Part shown: positions 42,471 through 50,360 of the stretch, in pieces
Layout of the letters: each line of letters begins with the position of its first letter
Numbering within the stretch: the stretch's first letter is position 1
Assembly (NCBI RefSeq): GCF_947493875.1
Contig: NZ_CANLSU010000007.1
Coordinates: forward strand, 86,151 to 150,150
DNA from: an uncultured Marinococcus sp.
GTDB taxonomy: Bacteria; Bacillota; Bacilli; Bacillales; Marinococcaceae
Direction of reading: 5' to 3'
Length of the DNA stretch: 64,000 bases
Notes under the pieces: model-generated
Told to the model about the DNA's origin: nothing
Seen by the model: the letters and a program-made list of their open reading frames with translations, nothing else
The model's database searches: none
Program-made: the position numbers and the translations under genes

Positions 42471-43429
42471 GGGCGTACCGCCGAATCACTGTCCGAGGCC
42501 GGTACACGGACGCTCGATAAGATGTCCCGCACCACGGTCTCTCCGTCTTTATCCGCCATCTGCTGGTCTGTCTGCAGAATAAGGCGGTGCCCCATAACGA
42601 ACGGCGCAAGGTACTTCACATCATCCGGGGTTACGTAGTCTCTTCCTCTCACAAAAGCATATGCCTGCGATACCTTCATCAGCGCAATCGATCCCCTTGG
42701 ACTTACGCCAAGATAAATATCGCGGTGATTTCTGCTCTCCCGCACAATGGAAACAATGTACTGCTTCACTGAATGGTCCACGTGCACGTTTTTCACGAGC
42801 TCCTGAGCCCTCAGGACGTCTGCGAGACTCATTACGGATGAAAGATCATCAATCGGATGCGTGAATTCCACACGCTCGAGCACTTCTATTTCCTGCTCTT
42901 CTGTAGGATAGCCGAGCCGGAGCTTAAACAGGAAGCGATCGAGCTGTGCTTCCGGCAGAGGATACGTTCCCCCGTACTCTACCGGATTCTGTGTGGCCAT
43001 CACAAAAAATAAACGTTCGAGGTTTCTCGTTTCGCCGTCCACTGTAACACTTTTTTCCTCCAGCGCTTCGAGAAGGGCTGACTGCGTTTTCGGGGAAGTA
43101 CGATTAATCTCGTCTGCGAGCAGAACGTTTCCCATTAACGGGCCGGGCCGGAATTCAAACTCCATCGTCCGCTGATTATATATAGACACACCTGTTACAT
43201 CTGATGGGAGAAGATCCGGCGTGAATTGTATTCGTTTAAAACTCGCGCCAATCGATTTGGCAATTGCCCGCACCATCATCGTTTTTCCCACCCCGGGCAC
43301 ATCTTCAAGCAGGATATGCCCGCGGGCCAGAAGCGCTGTCAGGCTTAATTCAATTTCAGCTTTTTTTCCGACCACGACCTGCTGCACGTTTTCGATGACA
43401 CGCTGCAACGCTTCACGTTCGTTCACCAA
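42467..43429 (-). CDS. yeaC: MoxR-type AAA+ ATPase YeaC
   Basis: A 320-residue AAA ATPase. Walker A PGVGKT is at residues 45-50, the Walker B region is LLADEINR, and sensor-type MATQNPVEYGGTYPLPEAQLDRF follows. MoxR proteins act as chaperones for assembly of vWA-containing partners, here probably YeaD. Start is TTG 43429 or GTG 43426; GGGGGAG suits either. First gene of the operon. Confidence 0.94.
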   Translation of the reverse strand: MVNEREALQRVIENVQQVVVGKKAEIELSLTALLARGHILLEDVPGVGKTMMVRAIAKSIGASFKRIQFTPDLLPSDVTGVSIYNQRTMEFEFRPGPLMGNVLLADEINRTSPKTQSALLEALEEKSVTVDGETRNLERLFFVMATQNPVEYGGTYPLPEAQLDRFLFKLRLGYPTEEQEIEVLERVEFTHPIDDLSSVMSLADVLRAQELVKNVHVDHSVKQYIVSIVRESRNHRDIYLGVSPRGSIALMKVSQAYAFVRGRDYVTPDDVKYLAPFVMGHRLILQTDQQMADKDGETVVRDILSSVRVPASDSDSAVRP

Positions 43430-43515
43430 TATCTTTCTCCCCCTACTGTATATGCTCTCGCTCTGTAAATCATATTAATCTTATCACAATAACCCACCCC
43501 TAGAAAGAAAACCGA

Positions 43516-43962
43516 CTATTCCTGCTCCCGGTTTTCCGGCAGTATTTTTCTTCGCTCCACCGGCGATTTCAGCACAATCGACGTATTAATGTTCCCGTAG
43601 GAGATCAGGGTATCAACAAGCTCTCTCAGGCTGTCCATCCCCTCCACCGCTGCTTTAATAAAATAGCTTACTTCTCCGGTCACCCGGTGACATTCCAGTA
43701 CCCGCGTGTCCTCTGCAATCATTTTTTCAAAGCGGGGAATCGTGTCCTTTAGTTCACTCACCTGGATCATCAGAAGCGTATCCCGGCCCACGGCTTCCGG
43801 AGAAACCACCGCACTGAAGTGATCAATAATTCCTCTCTCCTGCAGCCTCATCATTCGCTCTGAAACGCTTGGACGGCTTAAATTTAATTTTTTGGATAAA
43901 TCACTGACCGATATTCTCCCGTCCTCCTGAAGTAACTCGAGCATTTCAATATCAATATGATC
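43516..43962 (-). CDS. Lrp/AsnC family transcription regulator
   Basis: A 148-residue feast/famine regulator. Winged HTH at residues 1-60 (DHIDIEMLELLQEDGRISVSDLSKKLNLSRPSVSERMMRL). The C-terminal RAM domain (VTGEVSYFIKAAVEGMDSLRELVD) binds an amino acid or analogue. ATG 43962 is the homologous start; a GTG six codons upstream is also possible. Divergent from the YitT gene, which it may control. Confidence 0.92.
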   Translation of the reverse strand, partial: DHIDIEMLELLQEDGRISVSDLSKKLNLSRPSVSERMMRLQERGIIDHFSAVVSPEAVGRDTLLMIQVSELKDTIPRFEKMIAEDTRVLECHRVTGEVSYFIKAAVEGMDSLRELVDTLISYGNINTSIVLKSPVERRKILPENREQE

Positions 43963-44056
43963 CATTCGAACGCACTTCACCTTTCTTTTTGAACATCAAT
44001 AATCAAATATACCTTCATTTTTAATGTTATTAAACCAATTATCCTTCATATGATTA

Positions 44057-44085
44057 TTCAAGAATGGTTAATTTTTCCTTATAAT
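44057..44085 (+). promoter_or_regulatory. Promoter of the YitT gene
   Basis: TTCAAG, 17 bases, TATAAT. The start point would be near 44092, about 27 bases before the TTG start, which rules out the upstream in-frame ATG at 44050. Confidence 0.7.
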
Positions 44086-44118
44086 AGAAGTAACCTATTG
44101 TTGAAGGAGAGACGACCG

Positions 44119-44754
44119 TTGATAAACATAACCAATATACTACAAGTCCTGGCCGGATGTTTGTTAGCTGCCTTTGGCATTACTCTGCTCCAGCACGCTG
44201 ATTTAGTCACCGGAGGCACTGCGGGCCTGGCGCTCGGTTTAACATATGTCCTGCCGCTGTCTTTTTCCGCCGTCTTTTTTATAATCAACCTGCCTTTTTA
44301 TGTGTTCTCTGTGGTGCATATGGGATGGAAATTCACGCTGAATACGATCGCCGCAGTATCTTTGCTTTCTGCACTGACAAGCCTGGATTACTTTCTTCCT
44401 GCTTTCAGCATCCATCCGGCTGCTGGTGCCATTTTCGGCGGGGTCAGTATAGGAGCCGGCATATCGATTTTATTTATGAACAACACCTCGCTCGGCGGAG
44501 CTAATATTCTGGCGTTGTTCCTCCAGCGACGGCTCCAGTGGAACCCAGGCAAAGTCAATTTATCCTTTGATGTAATGGCGGTGGCTGTCGGACTCGCTTC
44601 TGTCGGCTTAATCGCAGGAGCTTATTCCACACTCTCCATTATTGCTACTGCTTTTGTAATCAGCGTAGCTAAAGGGAAAATTGCCGCTTCAAGGCCCGTT
44701 CCGAAAGCGAAGCCACGTTCTTCGCGCCAGGGAGCACTAATCGAAAAACAATAA
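44119..44754 (+). CDS. YitT family membrane protein (TTG start)
   Basis: A 211-residue integral membrane protein with five or six helices, of the YitT family (DUF161 type), function unknown. ITLLQHADLVTGGTAGLALGL and GASISILFMNN-type (here GAGISILFMNNTSLGGANIL) are the family blocks. The tail is basic. TTG at 44119 is chosen because AAGGAGA lies eight bases upstream and the promoter lies inside the longer frame. Usual YitT proteins of Bacillus are about 280 residues, so this is a short form without the C-terminal cytoplasmic domain. Confidence 0.85.
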   Translation: MINITNILQVLAGCLLAAFGITLLQHADLVTGGTAGLALGLTYVLPLSFSAVFFIINLPFYVFSVVHMGWKFTLNTIAAVSLLSALTSLDYFLPAFSIHPAAGAIFGGVSIGAGISILFMNNTSLGGANILALFLQRRLQWNPGKVNLSFDVMAVAVGLASVGLIAGAYSTLSIIATAFVISVAKGKIAASRPVPKAKPRSSRQGALIEKQ

Positions 44755-44757
44755 ATC

Positions 44758-44789
44758 AAAAGCAGCTTCCCACAGGAGGCTGCTTTTTT
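44758..44789. terminator. Bidirectional terminator between YitT and fic genes
   Basis: AAAAGCAGC and GCTGCTTTT arms, extended by TTCC/GGAG, with A and T runs on both sides; it ends at the fic stop. Confidence 0.9.
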
Positions 44790-45361
44790 CAGCTTTCCGT
44801 CAAACCCTCCGTCAGTGCTGCGGCTGCTTTCTTTTCATCATCAGCCACAGAGGCTTCAAACAGCTTTTCCTGCTGGAACGGGGTATACTTCATGTCGAAG
44901 CCGTGGTGCCAGGCAATTTGCCGGACGAATTCCCGCTGCGTTCGGCCGTTTCCTTCCCGGAACGGATGAATATGATTAAGGTCATTGTAGACCGGGGCAA
45001 GGGCTTCGGCGAAAGCTTCCCTGTCCCTGTACGTCATTTTATTTATTGCCTGCACAGAGTCTCTTAGGTGACGCAGTCCTCTGTCGATAAACGCTGCAGG
45101 CAGAAAGGATGTCTGTCCTTTAGCAAGGTCTACCGTCCGAAACTCTCCGGCCCAGGCGTATACATCAGAAAACAGCCGCCGATGAATACGCCGTATATGC
45201 TCTTCATCAAAGGAGCCAAGCACCTTTTTTGCTGTCATCATCTGCTGCAGGCGGTACGTTGTAATAATCTGTTCGATTTTTTCCGCTTTGGCTTTTTCCC
45301 GAAAATTCATTTTGTTTATAAGCACTCCGCTGTCTCCATACGTGTAATAGGATTCGCTCAT
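44789..45361 (-). CDS. Fic family AMPylating toxin
   Basis: A 190-residue Fic protein that transfers AMP (or another nucleotide) to target proteins. The catalytic loop HPFREGNGRTQR at residues 132-143 matches HxFx(D/E)GNGRxxR fully, so it should be active. No N- or C-terminal inhibitory helix is seen in the protein itself. Inhibition should come from the small antitoxin encoded directly upstream, one base away, on the same strand. This is the class I, VbhT/VbhA-like arrangement. Targets in related systems are DNA gyrase and topoisomerase IV; here unknown. Confidence 0.9.
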   Translation of the reverse strand: MSESYYTYGDSGVLINKMNFREKAKAEKIEQIITTYRLQQMMTAKKVLGSFDEEHIRRIHRRLFSDVYAWAGEFRTVDLAKGQTSFLPAAFIDRGLRHLRDSVQAINKMTYRDREAFAEALAPVYNDLNHIHPFREGNGRTQREFVRQIAWHHGFDMKYTPFQQEKLFEASVADDEKKAAAALTEGLTES

Positions 45362-45362
45362 A

Positions 45363-45569
45363 TTATAAACGCCCTTCCGCTATAGAAGCTGTCACTTCTT
45401 TAATCGTCATTTTCCCATCGCGGAGCTTCCGCACAGCTTCGATATCTTTTTCTGAAAAAACAAACCCTTCTATTTCTGCAGAAACAATCGCGTTCTTAAG
45501 CTCCCGTTCTTCGGGCGTATCCGGGAAATCGTATTTGTCTGTTGCGGACGAGCCGTGTTTTTCATGCAT
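45363..45569 (-). CDS. VbhA-like antitoxin of the Fic module
   Basis: A 68-residue protein read from ATG 45569 behind GGGAGGG. The longer frame to 45734 crosses the promoter region and is rejected. The inhibitory helix motif (S/T)xxxE(G/N) is present as SAEIEG at residues 30-35, with the glutamate that blocks ATP in the Fic active site. The tail (VRKLRDGKMTIKEVTASI) resembles the DNA-binding-like C-terminal part of VbhA antitoxins. Stop and fic ATG are separated by one base. Confidence 0.85.
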   Translation of the reverse strand: MHEKHGSSATDKYDFPDTPEERELKNAIVSAEIEGFVFSEKDIEAVRKLRDGKMTIKEVTASIAEGRL

Positions 45570-45689
45570 TGTTTGCCCTCCCCCTGCCTGTAATGAAACA
45601 GTTTTTGCTTTCTTCTCGTTTCCATTTGCTCTCTCCTGCCCGGAGCTAAAGAAAATCTTTTTTGCACGTTTTTCAGGTGCGCCTCTAGG

Positions 45690-45710
45690 AGTATCATTTC
45701 GGATACTATA
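45690..45710 (-). promoter_or_regulatory. Promoter and palindrome before the Fic module
   Basis: A minus-strand extended -10 (TGGTATAGT, 45705-45713) overlaps the inverted repeat AGTATC-N6-GATACT (45690-45707). The layout suggests an operator for autoregulation by the antitoxin or its complex. Inference from position. Confidence 0.45.
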
Positions 45711-45800
45711 CCACTTCAAAGTGGGTACTTCCATGCCTGAGCCTTCTGCTAGTATGATGAAAGCTGCATACTATAATAAAAATAAGAGGAGTGTTTACGC

Positions 45801-46709
45801 GTGCCTAATGTGATTGACCCCACTGTTTCTGTCGGTCCTGTGCAGCTTAGAGTGCAGAGTATCAGCCGGGCTGCTGCCTATTATGAAAATGTCCTCGGCC
45901 TCCGGATGCTCGGACGTTCATCCTCCACCGCTGTTCTCGGCGTTCCATCAGACGGCGCCCCTCTCGTTATGCTCCGGGAGGTGGAAGGCTCGATCGCTCC
46001 CCCGCGCACGCATGCCGGTCTGTACCACTTTGCTGTTCTTCTTCCGGACCGTGCGTCCCTGGGTGCCTTCATCCGTCACCTGCACAGCACCGGCGAGCAG
46101 TACGGAGCGTCCGACCACAGCGTCAGCGAAGCGCTCTATCTGACGGACCCGGACGGAAACGGCATCGAGGTTTACCGCGACCGCCCCCGGAAAGAATGGA
46201 ACTACGACAGTAACGGTTTCATCCATATGACGGTCGACCCCCTTCATGAACAACCGCTGCTTCAGGAGGGAAAAAATATTCAGTGGCACGGTGTGCCGGC
46301 TGGAACCGTGATGGGCCACGTTCATCTTCATGTGCATGACATGGAGGAGGCTTATCGTTTTTATGTAGAGGTGCTGGGATTTGACCTGGCCGCCGATCCG
46401 CAGAAATTCCCTGCTTTCTTTGTTGCCGCCGGCGGCTATCATCATCACATCGGGCTTAATCCATGGGCCGGAGCCAAGGCTCCTAAAGCCTCCATACGAA
46501 ACACCGGCCTCGACATGTACACGATTTTGCTTCCTTCTGCCCGTGCTCTCGAACCCGTCGCCGAACGCCTGAAGGCAGCTGGCTACTGGTTTCACCGTGA
46601 AGAACATGCCCTTTATGTCACCGATCCTTCGGGCATCGTCGTATGCCTTACTGTAAATGCTCCGGATGAAGTCCTGTCCTCTGCTCAAATGGCCCGACTG
46701 ACCGAATAA
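45801..46709 (+). CDS. VOC family protein, CatE/2,3-dioxygenase-like
   Basis: A 302-residue protein with two glyoxalase/dioxygenase modules (about 12-125 and 168-290). Metal ligands are likely H in VQLRVQ-type positions of module 2: GHVHLHVHDMEEAYRFYVEVLGF, then YHHHIGLNPWAG and the late glutamate region. The first module looks degenerate at the His position (PVQLRVQSI). Relatives include catechol-2,3-dioxygenase-like CatE of Bacillus. GTG start with GAGGAG upstream. Monocistronic. Confidence 0.85.
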   Translation: MPNVIDPTVSVGPVQLRVQSISRAAAYYENVLGLRMLGRSSSTAVLGVPSDGAPLVMLREVEGSIAPPRTHAGLYHFAVLLPDRASLGAFIRHLHSTGEQYGASDHSVSEALYLTDPDGNGIEVYRDRPRKEWNYDSNGFIHMTVDPLHEQPLLQEGKNIQWHGVPAGTVMGHVHLHVHDMEEAYRFYVEVLGFDLAADPQKFPAFFVAAGGYHHHIGLNPWAGAKAPKASIRNTGLDMYTILLPSARALEPVAERLKAAGYWFHREEHALYVTDPSGIVVCLTVNAPDEVLSSAQMARLTE

Positions 46710-46766
46710 AAATTTACTTTTACTATTATGGAAATTTATAGACAGTTAACTCGTATTAATTTTTAA

Positions 46767-46813
46767 ACAAATCCGGCTCTTTTCTTCTCTTGGAAAAGGC
46801 CGGATTTGTTTTA
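46767..46813 (+). terminator. Intrinsic terminator after the VOC gene
   Basis: ACAAATCCGGC arm with its complement GCCGGATTTGT and further pairing of CTTTTC with GAAAAG inside, followed by TTTTAT. Confidence 0.88.
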
Positions 46814-46877
46814 TCTGCGCTGCTTATACATGAAAACATGGACAGAAAGAAATTCAGCTGATATGATGAATATTGAT

Positions 46878-46892
46878 TGATAATGATTATCA
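46878..46892. promoter_or_regulatory. Fur box before the siderophore transporter
   Basis: TGATAATGATTATCA is a perfect match to the 7-1-7 Fur consensus TGATAATNATTATCA, 38 bases before the first permease start. Iron-replete Fur should repress the operon. Confidence 0.92.
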
Positions 46893-46930
46893 CTAATGAA
46901 TGATTTTTTAATGTTGAAAGAGGATATAAC

Positions 46931-47971
46931 ATGCGTCAACAAACGGAACCTTCCACCTATAAAGACGATATTACTTCACGTCCTGTAACAGCTGTACTAA
47001 TGTTTATTGCCGGCCTTCCTATACTTGGATTTATTTTTTTGCTTTCGATTTCTGTCGGTGCTGCAGACGTGGAAATTGGTACTGTTTGGAACGCATTGTT
47101 TCACTATGACGCTTCCTTGAATGATCACGTTGTTATTCGCGAGCTTCGTCTCCCACGGGCTATTGCAGATATTGTTGTTGGCGCCTGCTTCGCCGTAGCC
47201 GGAGCCATTATGCAGGGAATGACAAGAAATCCACTGGCCGAATCCGGGATTCTTGGCATCAATGCAGGTTCAATTTTTATGGTGGCAGTCTGTTTTGCGT
47301 TTCTGCCGGGGCTCTCTTATAACCTGTTGATAGTCTTTTCTTTTTTAGGGGCAGCGATCAGCATGGGGCTGATTTTTGGTATTGCTTCGCTTTCACGCAT
47401 CGGTCTGACACCTCTTCGCATGGTGCTTGCCGGGGCGGCGATTAACGCCCTGTTTACAGCGTTAAGTGAAGGCATCGCCATTCACTTTGATCTCAGCCAG
47501 GATATTGCCTTTTGGTACGCCGGTGGATTATCCGGTGTCCGGTGGGAGCAGCTGCTGCCCGCCCTTCCATGGATGGGGGGAGCGCTTGTATTTGCGGTCG
47601 CCCTGTCCAGGTCTGTTACTATTTTAAGTCTCGGGGACGATATCGCTTCAGGCCTTGGGCAGCGTGTCGGCCTGATAAAACTACTCTGCACACTCGCCGT
47701 TTTGTTTCTCGCCGGCATTGCCGTATCCATCGCTGGCCCTATCGGGTTTGTCGGTCTCGTTATCCCACACGTCGTCCGGTTTTTCGTGGGAGTTGACTAC
47801 CGGGCGATCATCCCGTGCTCTATCGTGGTGGGCGGCATTTTTATGTCGCTTGCCGATATTGGTGCCAGGATTATTAATCCGCCGTACGAAACCCCTCTCG
47901 GTTCTTTATTTGCGCTTATCGGTGTGCCCTTCTTTTTATACATTGCGCGCCGCGAGAGGAGGGAACTCTAA
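46931..47971 (+). CDS. Iron-siderophore ABC transporter permease 1 (FecCD family)
   Basis: A 346-residue permease with about nine or ten membrane helices. IRELRLPRAIADIVVGACFAVAG and GMTRNPLAESGILGINAG are the FecCD signatures. PIGFVGLVIPHVVRFFVG contains the loop that contacts the ATPase. Close in type to Bacillus YfiZ. ATG behind AAAGAGG. Its partner starts at the very next base after its stop. No binding-protein gene is in this operon. Confidence 0.93.
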   Translation: MRQQTEPSTYKDDITSRPVTAVLMFIAGLPILGFIFLLSISVGAADVEIGTVWNALFHYDASLNDHVVIRELRLPRAIADIVVGACFAVAGAIMQGMTRNPLAESGILGINAGSIFMVAVCFAFLPGLSYNLLIVFSFLGAAISMGLIFGIASLSRIGLTPLRMVLAGAAINALFTALSEGIAIHFDLSQDIAFWYAGGLSGVRWEQLLPALPWMGGALVFAVALSRSVTILSLGDDIASGLGQRVGLIKLLCTLAVLFLAGIAVSIAGPIGFVGLVIPHVVRFFVGVDYRAIIPCSIVVGGIFMSLADIGARIINPPYETPLGSLFALIGVPFFLYIARRERREL

Positions 47972-49006
47972 ATGCATTCTATATTTTCCGGCGAGTGGGA
48001 ACGCAGGCGCCGCAGACGGCGCATTTTTGTATTCAGCTTCCTCGCCATTCTAATATTTATCGTGCTTCTTTTCAGCATGAATTCCGGAGTTACTCCGCTG
48101 GGGCCGTTAGAGGTGATAAAAACGCTTTTCGGCTTTGGCGACAGTAACCAGAATCTCGTACTATTTCAGTTCCGCCTGCCCCGGATTGTACTCGCTCTTC
48201 TTGTCGGGGCAGCACTTGCCGTTTCAGGCTGCGTGCTCCAGGGAATCTCCCGTAACAGCCTGGCAGACCCGGGTATTCTCGGCATCACTACCGGAGCAGG
48301 ATTATTTGTAGTTTTATACATTTCGTTTTTCAGTTCGATTGATGCTGCTTCTCCGTATTTACTGCCGGTATTCGCGCTTGTTGGCGGCCTGCTCGCTGCA
48401 GCATTAATTTATATTCTTGCCTACGACCGGCAGCTTGGTCTCGTGCCGATGAGAATGATACTGACCGGTATTGCAGTGGCTGCCGGGCTGAATGCACTGA
48501 TGACCGTTCTCATGCTGCGTCTGCAGCCGGAACAGTTTGACTTTGTCGCTATATGGCTGGCTGGAAGAATTTACGGATCCACCTGGCCTTATGTATATTC
48601 GTTTCTTCCCTGGTTTATTATTTTATCGATTTTCATTTATTACCGGTGGCGCGCGCTCGATACCCTTACCTTCGGCGAACAGATGGCAAAAGGGCTAGGC
48701 CTCCGGGTGGAAAAGGAACGCCTTCTGCTCACCTTCGCTTCAGTGGCGCTTGCAGCATCGGCGGTTTCTGTCAGCGGCGGCATCGGCTTTGTCGGACTGA
48801 TTGCCCCTCATATAGCCCGGAGGCTGATCGGTCCCAACCATGCGCTTGCTCTCCCTGCCTCGGCGCTTCTCGGTGGACTTCTGCTTCTGTTTGCGGACAC
48901 CCTTGGCCGTACTATTATTCAGCCGTCGGAAATTCATGCAGGGATTGTTGTTGCAGTTATTGGCGCTCCTTATTTCCTATACCTGCTTGCCAGAAGCAAT
49001 GTCTAA
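47972..49006 (+). CDS. Iron-siderophore ABC transporter permease 2 (FecCD family)
   Basis: A 344-residue second permease, YfhA-like, that would pair with the first to form the channel. FRLPRIVLALLVGAALAVSGC, ISRNSLADPGILGITTGAG and GGIGFVGLIAPHIARRLIG are the family blocks. The start directly abuts the upstream stop, so translation is coupled. Confidence 0.93.
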   Translation: MHSIFSGEWERRRRRRRIFVFSFLAILIFIVLLFSMNSGVTPLGPLEVIKTLFGFGDSNQNLVLFQFRLPRIVLALLVGAALAVSGCVLQGISRNSLADPGILGITTGAGLFVVLYISFFSSIDAASPYLLPVFALVGGLLAAALIYILAYDRQLGLVPMRMILTGIAVAAGLNALMTVLMLRLQPEQFDFVAIWLAGRIYGSTWPYVYSFLPWFIILSIFIYYRWRALDTLTFGEQMAKGLGLRVEKERLLLTFASVALAASAVSVSGGIGFVGLIAPHIARRLIGPNHALALPASALLGGLLLLFADTLGRTIIQPSEIHAGIVVAVIGAPYFLYLLARSNV

Positions 49007-49035
49007 CTTTATCACCCTGAAAGGATGTTTATGCG

Positions 49036-49845
49036 ATGATCGAAACAGATCAACTCCATATTGGTTATGATCAGCAGACAATCGTAAACGATTTAAATAT
49101 TGAGATTCCTTCTGGTAAAATTACCGCGCTTGTCGGCGCAAACGGTTCCGGCAAGTCTACTATTTTAAAAGCCCTGTCACGACTGATGAAGCCTTCGAAG
49201 GGCGTTGTCTACTTAAACGGCAGCTCCATCCACAGTCAAAAAACAAAGGAACTCGCCAAACAAATGGCCATTCTTCCCCAAAATCCCGAAGCACCGCAGG
49301 GCTTAACGGTTACGGAGCTTGTGACATACGGACGGGCTCCTCATCAGCGTGGTTTTGGTTCCTTAAAGGCCCATGATAAAGAAATGATCGGCTGGGCCAT
49401 TGAAATCACCGGCATGCGCGAATTCGCCAACCGCCCGATCGATCACTTATCCGGCGGGCAGCGCCAGCGGGCATGGATTGCCATGGCTCTGGCCCAGGAA
49501 ACCGAAACCTTATTTTTGGATGAGCCTACCACCTTTCTTGATATGGCCCATCAGATGGAAGTGCTGAACATCCTTGAAAAACTGAACGTGCAGGAGCATC
49601 GGACCATCGTGATGGTCGTGCATGATTTGAATCATGCCAGCCGCTACGCCCACCATATTGTTGCCATCAAGCACGGCAACGTTGTCAAAACCGGCACCCC
49701 TCATGAAGTGATGGAAGCAGGAATTATCGAAAAAGTGTTTGGCATCAAAAGCGATATTATTAAAGATCCCCGTTCCGGCATGCCGCTCTGCCTTCCCTAT
49801 AATTTATGCGAAGAACAGGCAGCTTCACCGATATTTGGATCCTAA
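49036..49845 (+). CDS. Iron-siderophore ABC transporter ATPase (FecE family)
   Basis: A 269-residue ATPase with Walker A GANGSGKST, Q-loop AILPQNPEAP, signature LSGGQRQRAWIA, Walker B TLFLDEPTTFLD and switch His in VVHDLNHA. YusV-like; such ATPases often serve several siderophore permeases in Bacillus. It ends the operon at a strong terminator. Confidence 0.95.
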   Translation: MIETDQLHIGYDQQTIVNDLNIEIPSGKITALVGANGSGKSTILKALSRLMKPSKGVVYLNGSSIHSQKTKELAKQMAILPQNPEAPQGLTVTELVTYGRAPHQRGFGSLKAHDKEMIGWAIEITGMREFANRPIDHLSGGQRQRAWIAMALAQETETLFLDEPTTFLDMAHQMEVLNILEKLNVQEHRTIVMVVHDLNHASRYAHHIVAIKHGNVVKTGTPHEVMEAGIIEKVFGIKSDIIKDPRSGMPLCLPYNLCEEQAASPIFGS

Positions 49846-49886
49846 AAAGAGAGCCGCGCATTATTATTTATGCGGGCTCTCTTTTG
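49845..49886. terminator. Bidirectional terminator after the transporter operon
   Basis: AAAAGAGAGCC...GCA pairs with TGC...GGCTCTCTTTT around a ten-base AT loop. It serves the convergent GNAT gene as well. Confidence 0.9.
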
Positions 49887-50360
49887 CTATAACCATTTTC
49901 TCAGGTGCCACTCATCCCGGATCGTTATTCCGTTCACGCCGACAAGCGGGATCGATGGCTTATCCTCCCGGGCTTTTCTGGCTGCATCAACATGCACGCT
50001 CGCCAGCTGAAAGCCCCGGCGCCGGTAAAAACGCAGCGCATATTCATTCTCGTTTGTTATGACGACCCGCAGGTCCTCCACCCCTGTCTTTTTTAAATGC
50101 TCCTCTGCATGCATCAGCAGGCGGCTCGCAAATCCCTGCTTTTCGATTACGCTGTCAAGAGACACAATTAAACCAACACTGCCATCGTATGTATAAGTAA
50201 TCGCTGCGGCAAGCACCCCGTCCTCCTGGACAGAGAATCCTTCAAGCTCCGGGAGTATATACGTTTGACTATTAACATGCATCTCATTTGTTTCCCAGCA
50301 GGCGGCAAAGAAATCCTCCTTCTTCTGCCGGTCGATTTCTTTCATTGGTTGAATGTTCAC
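49887..50360 (-). CDS. GNAT N-acetyltransferase
   Basis: A 157-residue acetyltransferase. I use GTG 50360 because AGGGGG lies seven bases upstream and the GTGA overlaps the stop of the upstream phosphotransferase gene. GLIVSLDSVIEKQGFASRLLMHAEEHL holds the acetyl-CoA loop, although its usual Q/RxxGxG/A is only partly kept. VVITNENEYALRFYRRRGF is the typical end block. Substrate unknown. Confidence 0.85.
   Translation of the reverse strand: MNIQPMKEIDRQKKEDFFAACWETNEMHVNSQTYILPELEGFSVQEDGVLAAAITYTYDGSVGLIVSLDSVIEKQGFASRLLMHAEEHLKKTGVEDLRVVITNENEYALRFYRRRGFQLASVHVDAARKAREDKPSIPLVGVNGITIRDEWHLRKWL

Noticed and set aside
45570..45734. N-terminal extension of the Fic antitoxin
   Set aside because: It crosses the promoter and palindrome; the start at 45569 has GGGAGGG upstream.
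45948..46688. 246-residue minus-strand frame inside the VOC gene
   Set aside because: Antisense to a gene with clear dioxygenase motifs; low-complexity shadow of its codons.
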